64,000 nucleotides of DNA from Echinococcus granulosus (lineage: Eukaryota; Platyhelminthes; Cestoda; Cyclophyllidea; Taeniidae). Position 1 is the stretch's first letter. Every line of letters starts with the position of its first letter. Position numbers and translations under genes: made by a program. Of the stretch, positions 42,557 to 54,300 are shown piece after piece. Location: positions 614,512 to 678,511 of the forward strand of contig NW_020170398.1 of assembly GCF_000524195.1 (NCBI RefSeq), in the 5' to 3' direction. The notes beneath the pieces were generated by a model, which saw nothing but the letters and a program-made list of their open reading frames with translations, had not been told where the DNA came from and searched no databases.

Positions 42557-45517
42557 ACCTGCAGGTTCTGGTGTGAGTACACTGTGATACACGTGCACAC
42601 ACAATAACAGGCCCGTGGTTTACCTCGAATAGTCTTAAATAGCGCGGCACTTCGCCAATGAAACGCAAAATCACAGGAGAGCACAGAGCTTTTCCATCTC
42701 AAATAGCTTGATAGCATTGGTCTCTTTTCGGGGTAAGGTTGCGTGTAGGTAAACTTGAAGGGTACTGGAGGGTTAATTGGCATAGAATTTTGTGTATTCT
42801 GCTAGCATTACATGCCTTGGGTTACCCGTGTAACGAACGTCGACGACAACAGGCAATGTTTTGTGAAGGTTTTTTAGTTGTCCCTCCTTTTACTAACATT
42901 TGTATTTGTCAACAAGTTTCAGTGTTAGAGGCGACTTTATCATAAGTTGGAGGAGAGGCTGGAGGTCTGAGAGAATGCATAACATGGATAGGTCTTCGGG
43001 TCACTAGTGAAGGGGCAACCATTCTAAACCTTGACAAATTGCTAACAGGAAATTGGTCACTTGTGCCTTTTGTTTATTCAATTCTTTTTATTATAGAGGT
43101 ATTTAACTCTACATTAATCAACTAGTCTGATGTATGGGAGGTAGGAGACAAATGCTGTTTCCATTGTATAAATCGGACCACTAAGCAAAACAGTAGTCCT
43201 TCCCTTGACCTTCTTTTCACCTTTACTCTCAAGACCTATTTAAATCCAGGAAAGGAAGGCTAGAAGATAATTAACTACAGGTGAATGATGTCCAGTTCTG
43301 TACAGTCTCCTCAATGCAGAGGTTTGAAATCGGAGGTAGAGTAGAGAAATGACGACAATACTCCCCCTTGTTCTCATGCTGCTGTCGTGAGCCTAGCAAC
43401 CCTTCACATCACCCTTTAATTCAGAGATACTTCATGATTAAATAATTGAGCTGTTATGGCCTAGTGCTCAAGGGTGTGAGTTTGAACCCTGTCGATTTCC
43501 CAATCCACGACATCAGGAGGTAAAGGCACCAAAGGGGAAACCTTTGTTTATCAAGGGGTATGAGCAACGACGATGTACACGTACGTGACGGCTGTAGGCA
43601 ATGGTTCAAGTCTTGCGTATGTACGGTGTTCGATTAACCTTGACCTTGCAGTGATATAGGTCAATCAGTGGGGTTGAGCAAAATCGCGACATTCTAAATT
43701 ACTCGGAAATTATGCACAACAAAGGAAATAGGGACTACTTCTATGACTGCAGACACCCTCAACACTTGGTTGTGCTTTTATAGGAGAATTTTGGCAGATT
43801 GGTGTGCCAGAGTCTAGTTGTTGCTTCGTTTTATTATTCAAATTACTTCAGGAAAACAATGCTTAAGGACGATCAAATGGTATCAAATTTCACTGTTCTC
43901 ACTGAATCAACACATTGCTGATGTGAAGAGATTTAAAATGCATGAGAAATATGAAACGAGAAAAGCTAGAGCTTAATGTAGACATAGGCTGATTCCGTCA
44001 AATTCGTGGGCTCTTTAGGAATAAAACAACGCCGATTTGTAAAAGGCCTAAGAACCACTTTTAAAAAGCTCCTTGGTGGTGCCCAAAACAACATCCCACG
44101 GAGTTTGGAGTGAGAAGGACACGGTGCGAGGATGAGGGGCCTCGTCTGTTCACTTGCCGAAACGTAAGAGGCATCACTTGAGCAACCTTGAAATTCCAGG
44201 AGTTAACCGATCTTCAACAGCAAAGTGCAAACCGCCCCATTGATGCTTTGATTTTACAGGGGAATATTTCTATTTTCGATTGCTTCTTTTTGTCCGTTGG
44301 ACAGTTTTGACTTTTTTGAAAGCATTGGATCCTTGTGACACAAAAAATTGTGCTGTCAGATCTCAAGACGACAGCTTTTATAATGTCTGCTAGAGTTAAG
44401 GTCTGCACCTAATACGTTTTTTAATCTACCAAGGTAACTTACAATTAAAAATCCTCAGCAAAAGCAGTTTTATCGCTGAAAGTTTGGCATAAATAAAAAG
44501 CAGAGTAGATATTCAATACAATACCAATTTCACATAGCGCCTAGCGCACAAAAATTGCCTTACGTTATTCAACTTATCAATTGCAAATGTAGATCTAGGC
44601 GTGCGGGGTGTTACCTTGGCACTCAAAATTGTGGATAATTGGTTTATCCTACCTTCGCATGAGTTTCGATGCAACACCCACAACTGCTGCCTGAGCCAAC
44701 ACTGCAAACGCAGCGAAATTTGGCGGCAGTATCAGTAATTAGATCCTAAAGTGGGGGAATGAGTACCTGACCACGAAGAGGTCTTCCTTCGTTCAGTAGA
44801 AAAGCATGGAATTATATGCAATTTGATATCTCAAATTGACTTAATAAAGGGCAACTTAATTTACGTCTAAATGACGTCTTAGTCCATGTGAGTAATATAC
44901 ACAGCCACTCAGGTAGTCCAGTAGCGCTTACTACTTCCTTCCACCCTGTGGGTACAAGAAAAACTTGTCCAATCCACCAAGCCCAGGGTGGAGGTAGTCA
45001 TTTGGCGGGTCCAGTGCACCAGTAACACCCAGTTATTCACGAATGAAATGCGCTAAAATCTCACCTTATTATAGACAGATATACACACATGCATATTGTT
45101 ACTCGTTTTATTTACCCTACATGATAAAACGCCACGTCAAGTCAGATGAAGCCTACTTAGGACTTGAATGAAATGCTAGCTATTTTCAATGCGGGATTAC
45201 TAACCGACAGAATAGTACGCAATGGACAATGACATGATACTTCGCTTCAATCTAAAAGAAGCAAAGCTGTGAGGGGGGGAGATTCACGGAATCGCTCATC
45301 TACTGAAAGCCATTTCAATCTAAAAATTTACTCTTCGGATTAATACAAGCTACTCATTATTCATAATAGCATTCTATTAGTAAAGACCGTCACGTACCAT
45401 ACCTAAGAGCAGACACGCATTTATTCAGTCAACAAAGACACCAATTCACCCAAAATCTAGAAATCAAACAATTTTACTTGATGAGAAAAAAGTGTGGAAA
45501 GTACAGTCGAACTCCTA
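42557..45517. other. Intergenic region between Kunitz gene and USE1
   Basis: It includes the probable 5' untranslated exon and promoter of the Kunitz gene (an acceptor ends two bases before its ATG). A fragment at about 43205-43300 resembles the USE1 intron 2 / exon 3 boundary. No intact gene is supported; long open frames are absent. Confidence 0.4.
43205..43300 (-). repeat. Partial duplicate of USE1 exon 3 boundary
   Basis: Compared with about 45833-45930, this block shares TTCACC, the GACCTATTTAAATC / GGCCTATTTATAATC core, GGGAAAG-like and GGCTAGAA-like words, and GTGAATGATG / GTGAATGAAT in the same order and spacing. It looks like a diverged duplicate of the acceptor end of a USE1 intron. 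Confidence 0.45.
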
Positions 45518-46651
45518 TTACGATAGCGTGCCTTTTGGGGTGAATCTGATGAAAAGGACCATCCAAAAAAAGACGATCACAGAGAGGAGGAAGAGGATCC
45601 AAATACAGAGTCCGAACCTGTGTCCCAGTTCCTCGCGGACACGCCAAGAAACAGAGGCAAGCGACTCGGTATTGGCCTGAGCTATAGCACTTGATGCACT
45701 CAAAATGCCAATATCGGCGCGTATACGATCACCAAGAGCCACTTGAGTCGATTGCAACTCCTTAGTAAGGTAAAGCATACTCTCAGCAATCTTATCACGT
45801 TCCAATACTTCCACCTCAAGTAAACCACTCGTCTTCCCCACGATTTTCCTTTCACCATCTCCTACGAGGCCTATTTATAATCGGGAAAGATGGGCTAGAA
45901 AGTGGCTAAGTACGAATATCAAGTGAATGAATCACATATAAAAATTAGTGAAAACTGACCAAGATTTAGGCGAGCCGCTTTGTCGTTCAAATTTCTGGAT
46001 TTACAATGGGAGTTCAGGACATCCGTGAGAAAACGTGTGCTCGTCAATTTGGATTTGGTATGCTGGTGAATTTGACCGTCTGCTATATCTGTATCAAAGT
46101 CCTGTTTATTGGCAGTTTGTTCGTCAGTTTCATCCAACCACTTAATAGAATCAGAGGCATCAAGAGCAAAGAAGATGGCTTTTCGATTTTGTAAGCTCCG
46201 ACGTGTTGCTTGGGCATCATACCGCAACCATTTGAGCATATTCTCTTCAAAATCGTCTCTGCATTCGACCTCTCCGTAGGAGTCAGGTTGCGAGTACCTT
46301 TCCGTATATCCTGGCAGCTGATCGATCTATAAAATGCCGTTACGTGGATTTAGGGAAAAAAGACAGTAGAGGGAGCTCAAGTCATGTGTTTGCAAAACCT
46401 AGTGTACATACATTGAGTTGAATTTCGACCAAAATCAAGGTATAGGAGCACTAACTCACACGATTTTTATAAATGTGAAGGTATTCAGCTGCCGGGCGCA
46501 AGCTTGATTTTGTTAAAGAATTGAAAAGTTCTTGGAGTTTTCTGCGATGAAGCAAAGATTGGCTACCCTTTCGGCTGTCGAAGGCCGACAGAGTTTCCGT
46601 GCAATGCAGAAGTCGGACAAAATTAGCCTCAAGAACAGAACCTCCTAACAT
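45518..46651 (-). CDS. USE1: Vesicle transport SNARE USE1
   Basis: USE1 is an ER SNARE that works with syntaxin 18, SEC22B and BNIP1 in Golgi-to-ER retrograde transport. Exons are 46460-46651, 45960-46326 and 45518-45870, giving 303 residues (human 259). The N-terminus LEANFVRLLHCTETL aligns with human LELNLVRLLSRCEAM. The SNARE region includes KIAESMLYLTKELQST, aligning with KLAEEMLGLARSLKTN. The protein ends in a tail anchor, CIWILFLLSVIVFFWMVLFI, then RFTPKG, like human MILFIRIMPKLK. The middle exon is long and poorly conserved, as in the family. The ATG chosen gives the family-like start. Stop TAA is at 45518-45520. Confidence 0.92.
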
Positions 46652-49410
46652 GCAGGCGAAGCGCACACATATTCATATATTTTAAGGCTTCTTGATGCAT
46701 GAAAACAAATCATCTGCGAGTCAGTTTTTTTGCACGTTTCTGGAAAATTTGTTCAATAAAACCAAGTAACCTAGTAGAAGGCTTTTAGTGTTCGCAATAT
46801 TCCACTGGATTCTGCACCATTATATTTCCTTTCTAAATGGGGCAAATTTTGTTATAAACGCAGACTGGTTTCTTTTAAGCAAGTGAGGAAATACAAATGA
46901 ATGTAGGTAGATTAATGTAGCTAGTAATTAAAAAATTGCCAAAAGAATCTTTGTTAGTTCAATTTCGTAGATAAGCTTTGGAAGTAGTCAAGTAAGGTTT
47001 GCTATTGGCTTTTATAGACCATTGAGGTTTAGGGCAATCGCATTTTTTTGCGTATACACGCAAAAAATACTTCTTTGCAAAAATTTGTTATTCTTGATGC
47101 ATTTTTCAATATTCACTTTACCAGCGTACAGCATGTCTATTTACTTAGTTGTTATCTACCTTAAACTATTCTGTTTGACTCCGTTTCGTACACATTCCTT
47201 TACTCTAAAGCTGACCCAGTATGTCTTATGATAAAATCCAGCCCTGACAGTAAGTATTTGTTTAAATGCATTTTTCAGAGTAGAAGTGGTTAGTTCATGC
47301 GAACCCCCTGACCGATTAGTGAGAAATGGACTCCAACCTTTATGTAATCCCTATTGTTGGTACGATTTTACCCATTTTATCTGCTGAATAATATCCTCCT
47401 CTATGCAAACCGCTTGTTCTGCGTCTGTGAATGCAGACGTGGAAGAGAGAAAGCCTTAGCCCTTTGCGTAGCACTCCGTCTCTGCCCATTTGCATATCGG
47501 GCTTTCACAAATCACTAAAAGTTCAATTTAACCCCGGATAGCTTAAACTTTACTGCAGTTGATTACACGTATCTGACGGCTAATTAGTTAGGGGAAAACA
47601 AATGACAATGTGACTATGCTCCCATATACACCTGGGGCGTGTTACTTTATGAGTAATTACGAAGAAAGGGATTTATCCAAGTACTACGGAACTACTATGT
47701 ACAGAAGAGATGGAGGGTAAAAACATGGACTAATTACACGTCACCAATTAGGGAATGGAAACCGCAGCATTGGAAACCCCACGAATCCACACCTCTAATT
47801 TAAACAGTCATCGTTCATTTACAATAGGCTAAAACCGCGGAGCCTAAGAATTCATTATTTCTTTTTTAATTTAGACAATCGGTGAAATTGCAAAAGCCCT
47901 GCTGTTCCAGTTTATTAAGCTGATAACCCACAATTCGTAAGCGCAAATTATAAGATCACATGAAAGTGGTTAATTCCACAATTATTTCGCATTGCATTAT
48001 GCTTTGATTTATACTGAAAGTACGTTACAAGCCAATGGACGCTCTTCATCTATAAACATCTAGATCCTTTTGTATGACTTTTTTAGTCTAGCAGCCGCTA
48101 ACCTATTTAATTTATGCTTACCACAATTTAATCAGGCAATTGATACGTCATGTTACAAAGAGTACATCGTTATTGTTTTGAACAGAGAGCTATTCAGACT
48201 TAATAACCGTGGAGTTACGCTTACATGCGTGGTAGGGAAGGCCAAGCCTATGTTTGTACGAATGTGCGGCCTGCTGTCATAAAGCGATTTAATGAAGATG
48301 TTGTATTGATAAGTATTATTAACAAAAGAATCAGTTGAAGATAGCAAGTGGATGCTATTTTTGTTGCTTTAGGCTACTGACATTGTGACATTTCATCAAA
48401 GAGACATGAAAGGATTTAATTGACTATTAAGTAAGATGCTCATCAAAAAATCCATCATCTGTTTAAAACCCATTAAGGCGTTGGTTGAACTTTTAACTGT
48501 GAAATTTTCCTTAAAGAAATGCCTAATTTAATAATGAAACTTTTTGATAAACATTTACTCCTTAAAGACTGCGAAAAGAGTAATTCTAAGGGATGCTTCT
48601 AGATGGTAGGTGGGTGAATTTGACTAACTTTGCTGATTCACATAAAGGGGATTAAATTCAATTTCCTAGAAAACTAATATATGTATTTTGGAAAATATAT
48701 AGGGTTTCCAGCCAACTTACCTATTTCCTCGACCCAGACATAAAACTGCAGACTCGGAAATACTACATAAGGTTTGTTTGGTCACATCGATTTAGACTTA
48801 CATTGTGTGCGAAGCATTCAAGGTATGGGGAAGTGCACCAAAACATGGTTATAGGTTATAAAAAAAAATTGGTGTTTAAATTATGCAGAATGGCTTACTC
48901 ACTTGCGCTTATTGCATATATGTGCACGTGGGACAGCACATGGGTCAAAATTGTCGTGTCAAATTGAACATGTCTTTAGCGCAAAAATTGTTGAGCCTAC
49001 ATTTACATGGCGACCTCTCTTTATAAGAATCCCCCAAGGATGAAAACCCACTAAACGATGATGAACCGGTGCTGCATTTTAAGTCTCTCTTCCATTTTTG
49101 AAAAACTTCTGCAAAATTTACGTTTAAAAAGTCGATTTTGGATTTTACAAATTCCCGTCTCTAATAAACTTCCCAGCTAACTGTCTTAAACCAATAGAAA
49201 TGACCAAGATGTGATTGGTTAAAATAGTCTAATTAAAACGTATTTAAACTGCGCCTGATTTTCAATGATTTATTTACAATAATATTTTGTGGGTGAGCGT
49301 TAATAGTTATTATTTATTACCAAACCTATTTCATGGGTATCACAACCATGTAATGTCCTTTTATCAGTAGGATGGTTTATAATATTCCTCATCGAAGCTA
49401 CTTAGATTAC
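46652..49410. other. Intergenic region, no gene seen
   Basis: AT-rich DNA upstream of USE1. Short open frames (for example 47022-47231 plus and 48070-48282 plus) show no domains or paired splice sites. It presumably contains the USE1 promoter near 46660-46900. Confidence 0.4.
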
Positions 49411-49637
49411 CTAATAATTATTGACACACAGACGCTTCTAGCCCCCTCAAAGTCTTGTGATGGTTGGGCATAAATTCCAATATCTACGGTATCTTTTTTG
49501 GCCAGTAGTTTTTCATTAATAACAAGTGTTGACCTTACCAAATTAAATAAACCATTTTTAGTGTCGAAATTGAAAAAACCAGACCAATTTTCGTCCCCGT
49601 AACCATTTGAGATATCAAACAATAAATATTCTTGCAT
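49411..49637 (-). CDS. Candidate first exon of an unknown gene
   Basis: A genuine ATG at 49637 opens a 75-codon frame ending at a GT donor (AG then GTAATC). The peptide starts MQEYLLFDISNGYGDENWSG and contains VDIGIYAQPSQDFEGARS. Composition is protein-like and unlike the low-complexity frames nearby. I could not find the next exon and do not recognise the family. It could be a spurious frame. Confidence 0.3.
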
Positions 49638-50229
49638 AAGGATTAAGGGTTAAGGATGAGTCGTTTTTCCTACTTCAATCTGCGCAATTTGTAGATAACC
49701 AAACTGAGACTAAAATAAGTTTGTAGAAATGAAAGAATTTCAGATTTAAAGGCACTACATGACTTATTCTACGTCCCTAATTTGTTGGCGAGGCGGAACC
49801 CCATCCCAAGTATCATGCTAATTTAAACAGAACTTCGTACATTACGCGCTTTAGCTGTTTACTTTTAGGTTCACTATAAAAAACTCACTAATTTAAATGC
49901 AACAAATTTAAGGTTTCCAAAAATTAGTTGACCCAAAATGTCAGAGTTCACTTAAAATAATTGATTCATCAGTAAAAGGGAAGGATAATACTCTTCTTTA
50001 GTACTGTCGCCTTCTTATTCTGCCATTAAGAACAGTGAAGTTACTACTAATCCCATACTTTACCATTTACAAATGGAATGAAAACTACCCAGAAAAATAT
50101 GCGTATATAATAATGGCATTGTTGCATGGAATGCCTTCTGTTTATCACTCCCCAGTTTGTTTTCAGCTGCAAATATTTGCATCAATCTTTCGAACCGGAA
50201 AAAGTGAAACTAGAATTTGTATTTTAGAG

Positions 50230-50795
50230 ATGTCAATGAATTTTGTAGTATTTCAGCTGATCTTGGCTGCAGTTATTGCATTCGCATCACCCTCTAAACC
50301 GAAGGCTCTTTCAGTGGACGAGCCAGTACCAATGTATCTTCTGTACGGTACGTGAATAATTTAGTTTGCATCCACCTCTTGTCTACTTCTTCTAATTGAA
50401 GCCATTTAGTGAATCCAACTTTTGATTACTTTTGCCTGCCGATTAGGATCGAGTCAACCTTTTTACAAGCATATGAAAAGTCGCCTTAACTCTAACTTCG
50501 AGGGCACTGCCTAAACTCCCGCAATTGTAGTAGTAAATTCAGTATGACACATATAACCTGCTTTAAATTCCCTAAAATCTAGTTAATTACCTTTAAGGTG
50601 ATCCAACAATAATTGCCGAAGAAGATGAATTGATTGACCCCTACCTTGAATACTTGAGAGAAAATTTCAAAAGAGGTAATTTGCCATTTACACTTATGGA
50701 AGGCGAATTAAGATCGGCGCAATCACCTTGGTTTCATGAATTCTGATGAACTCTACAATGCGTTCCCATTGCCTCAACCGGAGTTTCTTGGATGA
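50230..50795 (+). CDS. Small secreted protein, possible peptide precursor
   Basis: Three exons, 50230-50347, 50598-50675 and 50713-50795, join in phase 1 to give a protein of 92 residues. It starts with a clear signal peptide (MNFVVFQLILAAVIAFA). The mature part is acidic: DEPVPMYLLYGDPTIIAEED, then PYLEYLRENFKRDRR, then NHLGFMNSDELYNAFPLP, ending PQPEFLG. The basic KRDRR stretch is a candidate prohormone cleavage site. There are no cysteines after the signal region, so it is not a Kunitz or disulfide-rich toxin-like protein. The second intron is 37 nt. Reading through it instead gives a different, equally open 25-residue tail, so the C-terminus is uncertain. The family is unknown. A neuropeptide-like precursor is an inference from layout only. 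Confidence 0.5.
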
Positions 50796-51220
50796 TAACC
50801 ACACACCCACGAAACGGCTACCCCCTCATTTCCCAATTTGAGTAAATTTACTTCAACCCTTTGACTTCCCTCCAATTCATTTTACTTAATGCAAATAAGT
50901 AGATATTTGATACCTGGACATGAACAAACAAAAAATTAATTAATTACATAATAGGAATAGAAGTATCTTTTTTAGCTAGAGGACCGTAAAATACCTTTAT
51001 ATTTTGAGTCATTAATTTATTGGTGTGAAGAATTAGTGGATGCAGAAGTTGTAAAGACATACATATAAATAAAAAAAAACTGTATGTAAAATCTTTGCGG
51101 ACAGTTGAGATTTTATGTAGAAAACAATCCCATGTCCATTCAAAACGGAACAAATTTATGTCAATAATGATAAAATGGGTTCAAGATGTGATGCATACAG
51201 CTTTAGATATTTCTTCACTG

Positions 51221-51250
51221 ATATATATGTATATATATATATATATATGT
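51221..51250. repeat. TA dinucleotide microsatellite
   Basis: About 30 bases of nearly perfect alternating TA with one internal G, just downstream of the G-alpha-like stop. Confidence 0.9.
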
Positions 51251-51309
51251 AGAGGCGCAGATTATAAAAAGTAGAAAGGAAGTAGCGGCGTGCTTGTTTG
51301 ATGCTTCAT

Positions 51310-54300
51310 CTAAAACATCGCATGGCGTCGGAAGTTTGAATCGAGCACACCTTTGAGGGCGCTTCTAGACTTGGCCTTCATTTCATCAATATCAAGAAGG
51401 CACACTGAGTGGATAAAAACACGACCCGTTTTTTGACCCCTTTCCTTGTGCTTGGACAGATATAGATTGCGCTGTGTAGCAATGCACGTTTCTGGATCTT
51501 TAAATTCTAAAACGAGAAGGTGATCATCATCACAATTTTTAAGTCTATTTTGGTGGAACACAAACTTGAGAATTAAAGCCGTTATTGAATAAATTTAACC
51601 CACAACCATACTGTTTCTATATCACTTCTATACCTAAAGTGTCTATTTTACATGTCCTGTCGACATGTCGATTGCTAAGTCAAGGTGATACCTAGCACTA
51701 GGGAAAAAAAAACTGTCAGGGAAAGGTGGTGGATGAGGATGAGGCAGTACCTCTCCTCCTTCCTTCTGTTCAATTAAAAATTGTAAATCTCATTGGCAAA
51801 TAATTGCACCGACACGAGATCTTGTATTATCTCAAAAGCATACAAATAGAGGCATTCTTTCCACTGTTTCGTTTGCTTTGACTGCCCCTCAATAAGGAGT
51901 TTCTCTAGCACAATTTTTGGGTGAACTTTATTGAGTGACACTACTTAGCTGTAATTGACGTCTTAACGTACAAAACCATTTATCATCATAAGTCAATCAC
52001 CAAACAACCCGAAACGCACAACGAATTTCCACAACACAAGTGCAAGAAGTGATGCATCGGTCGGTAGTCCTTTAGGCCTATTATCATCTGTTGACGTAAT
52101 TGTCAACCCGGTGTTGCATAGTCACTTCGGCTGAGCATCACTAAAAGTTGTTTATCTACCTTAGCCTTAGCAACTAGGATATATTTAAATGGAACACTTC
52201 AACTGTCTGTAAATATACGTTCCCACCTACGTCTTAATGATTCAAAACTGATTTTCTTGAACCAAGCATAAAGAATCGCAGTCTGCACTTGTAATACGTG
52301 TGTTGAATGTGCCATTGACGTAAAAGACGTCTAAAACGCTAAAACTTTTCATCAAAAAGAATGTGACAAAGCGTAATTATATAGACCTATCATCACGTGT
52401 TGTAAGCAGATTGACAACTGCTTGCCATCTATGCTGTGAAATAGCATACACATCAGAATTTTGCAACTTTATCCTGTGCCGAATTCCTGTTCCTGTACCA
52501 TGTGACCTTGCAAAAGAAGAATAACTTTTTTATGATTAGATTATGACAAGATTTGCACCCTCTTTGTTATCATGTCACTAGTAAATAAAAGATTACCCGA
52601 ACAGCTTTACTACATTACCTTGAAGCTCTGGATAGTTTGAGGCTACAGTGATCTTTTCGTTTGATTGAAGTACTGGAAGAATGTCCTTTTTTGTGAGAAA
52701 GAGAACGGAGTCTTTTCGTGATAGGGGTAGAGATTCCATAATAAACCAAAAGTACTCCAGACTTTCATCTAGTTTTGTCTAAATTCACGAAATACATCCG
52801 TAAACAGAGTCAATGTTACCTTGAATTCGGGAAGTTGACTTCTTTCTAGAAAATCAATTAAAGACGCAAAGAAAAGGACTGCGTGCACGGTCTCGAATAG
52901 GGAAATCCACTTCCGACGATCTCCGCGCTGATCACCTACGTTAACTAACCTGCGAAAAGAAAGGAATAAAAAGGTCAATCAGACCAGTACTCCACTCTCC
53001 AAACCTTCAAAACTATGACCTTAAGAGGATTATACTGCAAACTAACAGCTGTTTTATGCAACCAAAACCATAAAAATAAGGCTGTCATTCAGCCGAAAAA
53101 CCTTGACAAAATGACAGATTGAAATAATTGACACCATCAATGAGTCGGCATTGAGTTCAACGCTGCTTTAAAGCTGCCTTCTCTTAAAATTTGTTGCGTG
53201 ACACTTGGAGGTCGGATAGGTGGTAGAAAACAGTACCACAAAGCAAGTTTTTCACAAAAATAGTTTGATTCTGTAGATGAAATACCCAATACCCTCATCT
53301 ACTTAGTCTACAAAGGCAAAATCACTTAAGACACCAAATCGCAATAACCAGTGAATTTATTATTCTCTCCTTCCATGTTCACCTTTAGTCCGCTTTTCTC
53401 GCCCATCAGAAGAATGTGCAGTACACCTCGAATTGCTTGATGACTGACAAATTTGTGACAAGGAATTCCATGCTCAACTGTCTAGGCCACCTTGGTGAGT
53501 TTTTTAAATCGACTCATGGAAAAAGGAGCAAGTACTTGAACGAAAGGAGACTATCATTAACCGGAGTGCTTGTCAAGTAAAGGTGCTGTTGGTTATTCCA
53601 TTATAAACACTTCTACTCTTTTGTTCCATCCCTCAAACACTTGTTTACATTTGCCAAAAGCAAACGAACTCAAAAAACCTCTGTGTTGGGACTTAAAGTT
53701 CTTTTACTGGCTACTCGCACACATTCCAAATAAAGTGATCCAGACTAGTCCGAGTAACCCAAACGAATAAGTTAAATTGAATGCGTAAGATCTTTTCCCT
53801 TTTGATCAGGCGTACTTTTCAGGATTTATAACAACTCTCATTTACAAATGACACATTTGAACCAGAAACTGACATTCGCGGTAGTTGTCGACAGCTGCTT
53901 TGGCTGCCACACAGAGCAAAACAAAGCTAGTGGTGGATGCTGAAGTCACGAGGATAAAATTACCTTAATGAAGTGGACCCGATTTGGAGGAGAGATTCTC
54001 GAACGGCATTGCAAGGCATTTGAACAAGCAGAATATCACGTAGTGTCGGTACGTAGTCATTTTGTATAAATCTGTCGACATTATTGATAAAGCTAGAAAG
54101 TGGAAGAATGCCACCATAATAATAATTATTATTACTTTTTGCTAATTGGAACAATAAACCATCATAAAATCATTTAACGTCGCTGCTGCTTCGAATTCAC
54201 TACTTCTTATGAATGGCTATGCACGTGGATGAACACGGGCGCCTCCAGGGTGTGAAGCAGCATATTTGAAACACCGCCTCTGTGTACACACCCGCTGGTT

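Noticed and set aside
43445..43500. A-box-like and B-box-like words suggesting a tRNA or SINE head
   Set aside because: The boxes are only about 23 bases apart and the B box is imperfect (GTTTGAACC). No acceptor or anticodon stem can be drawn.
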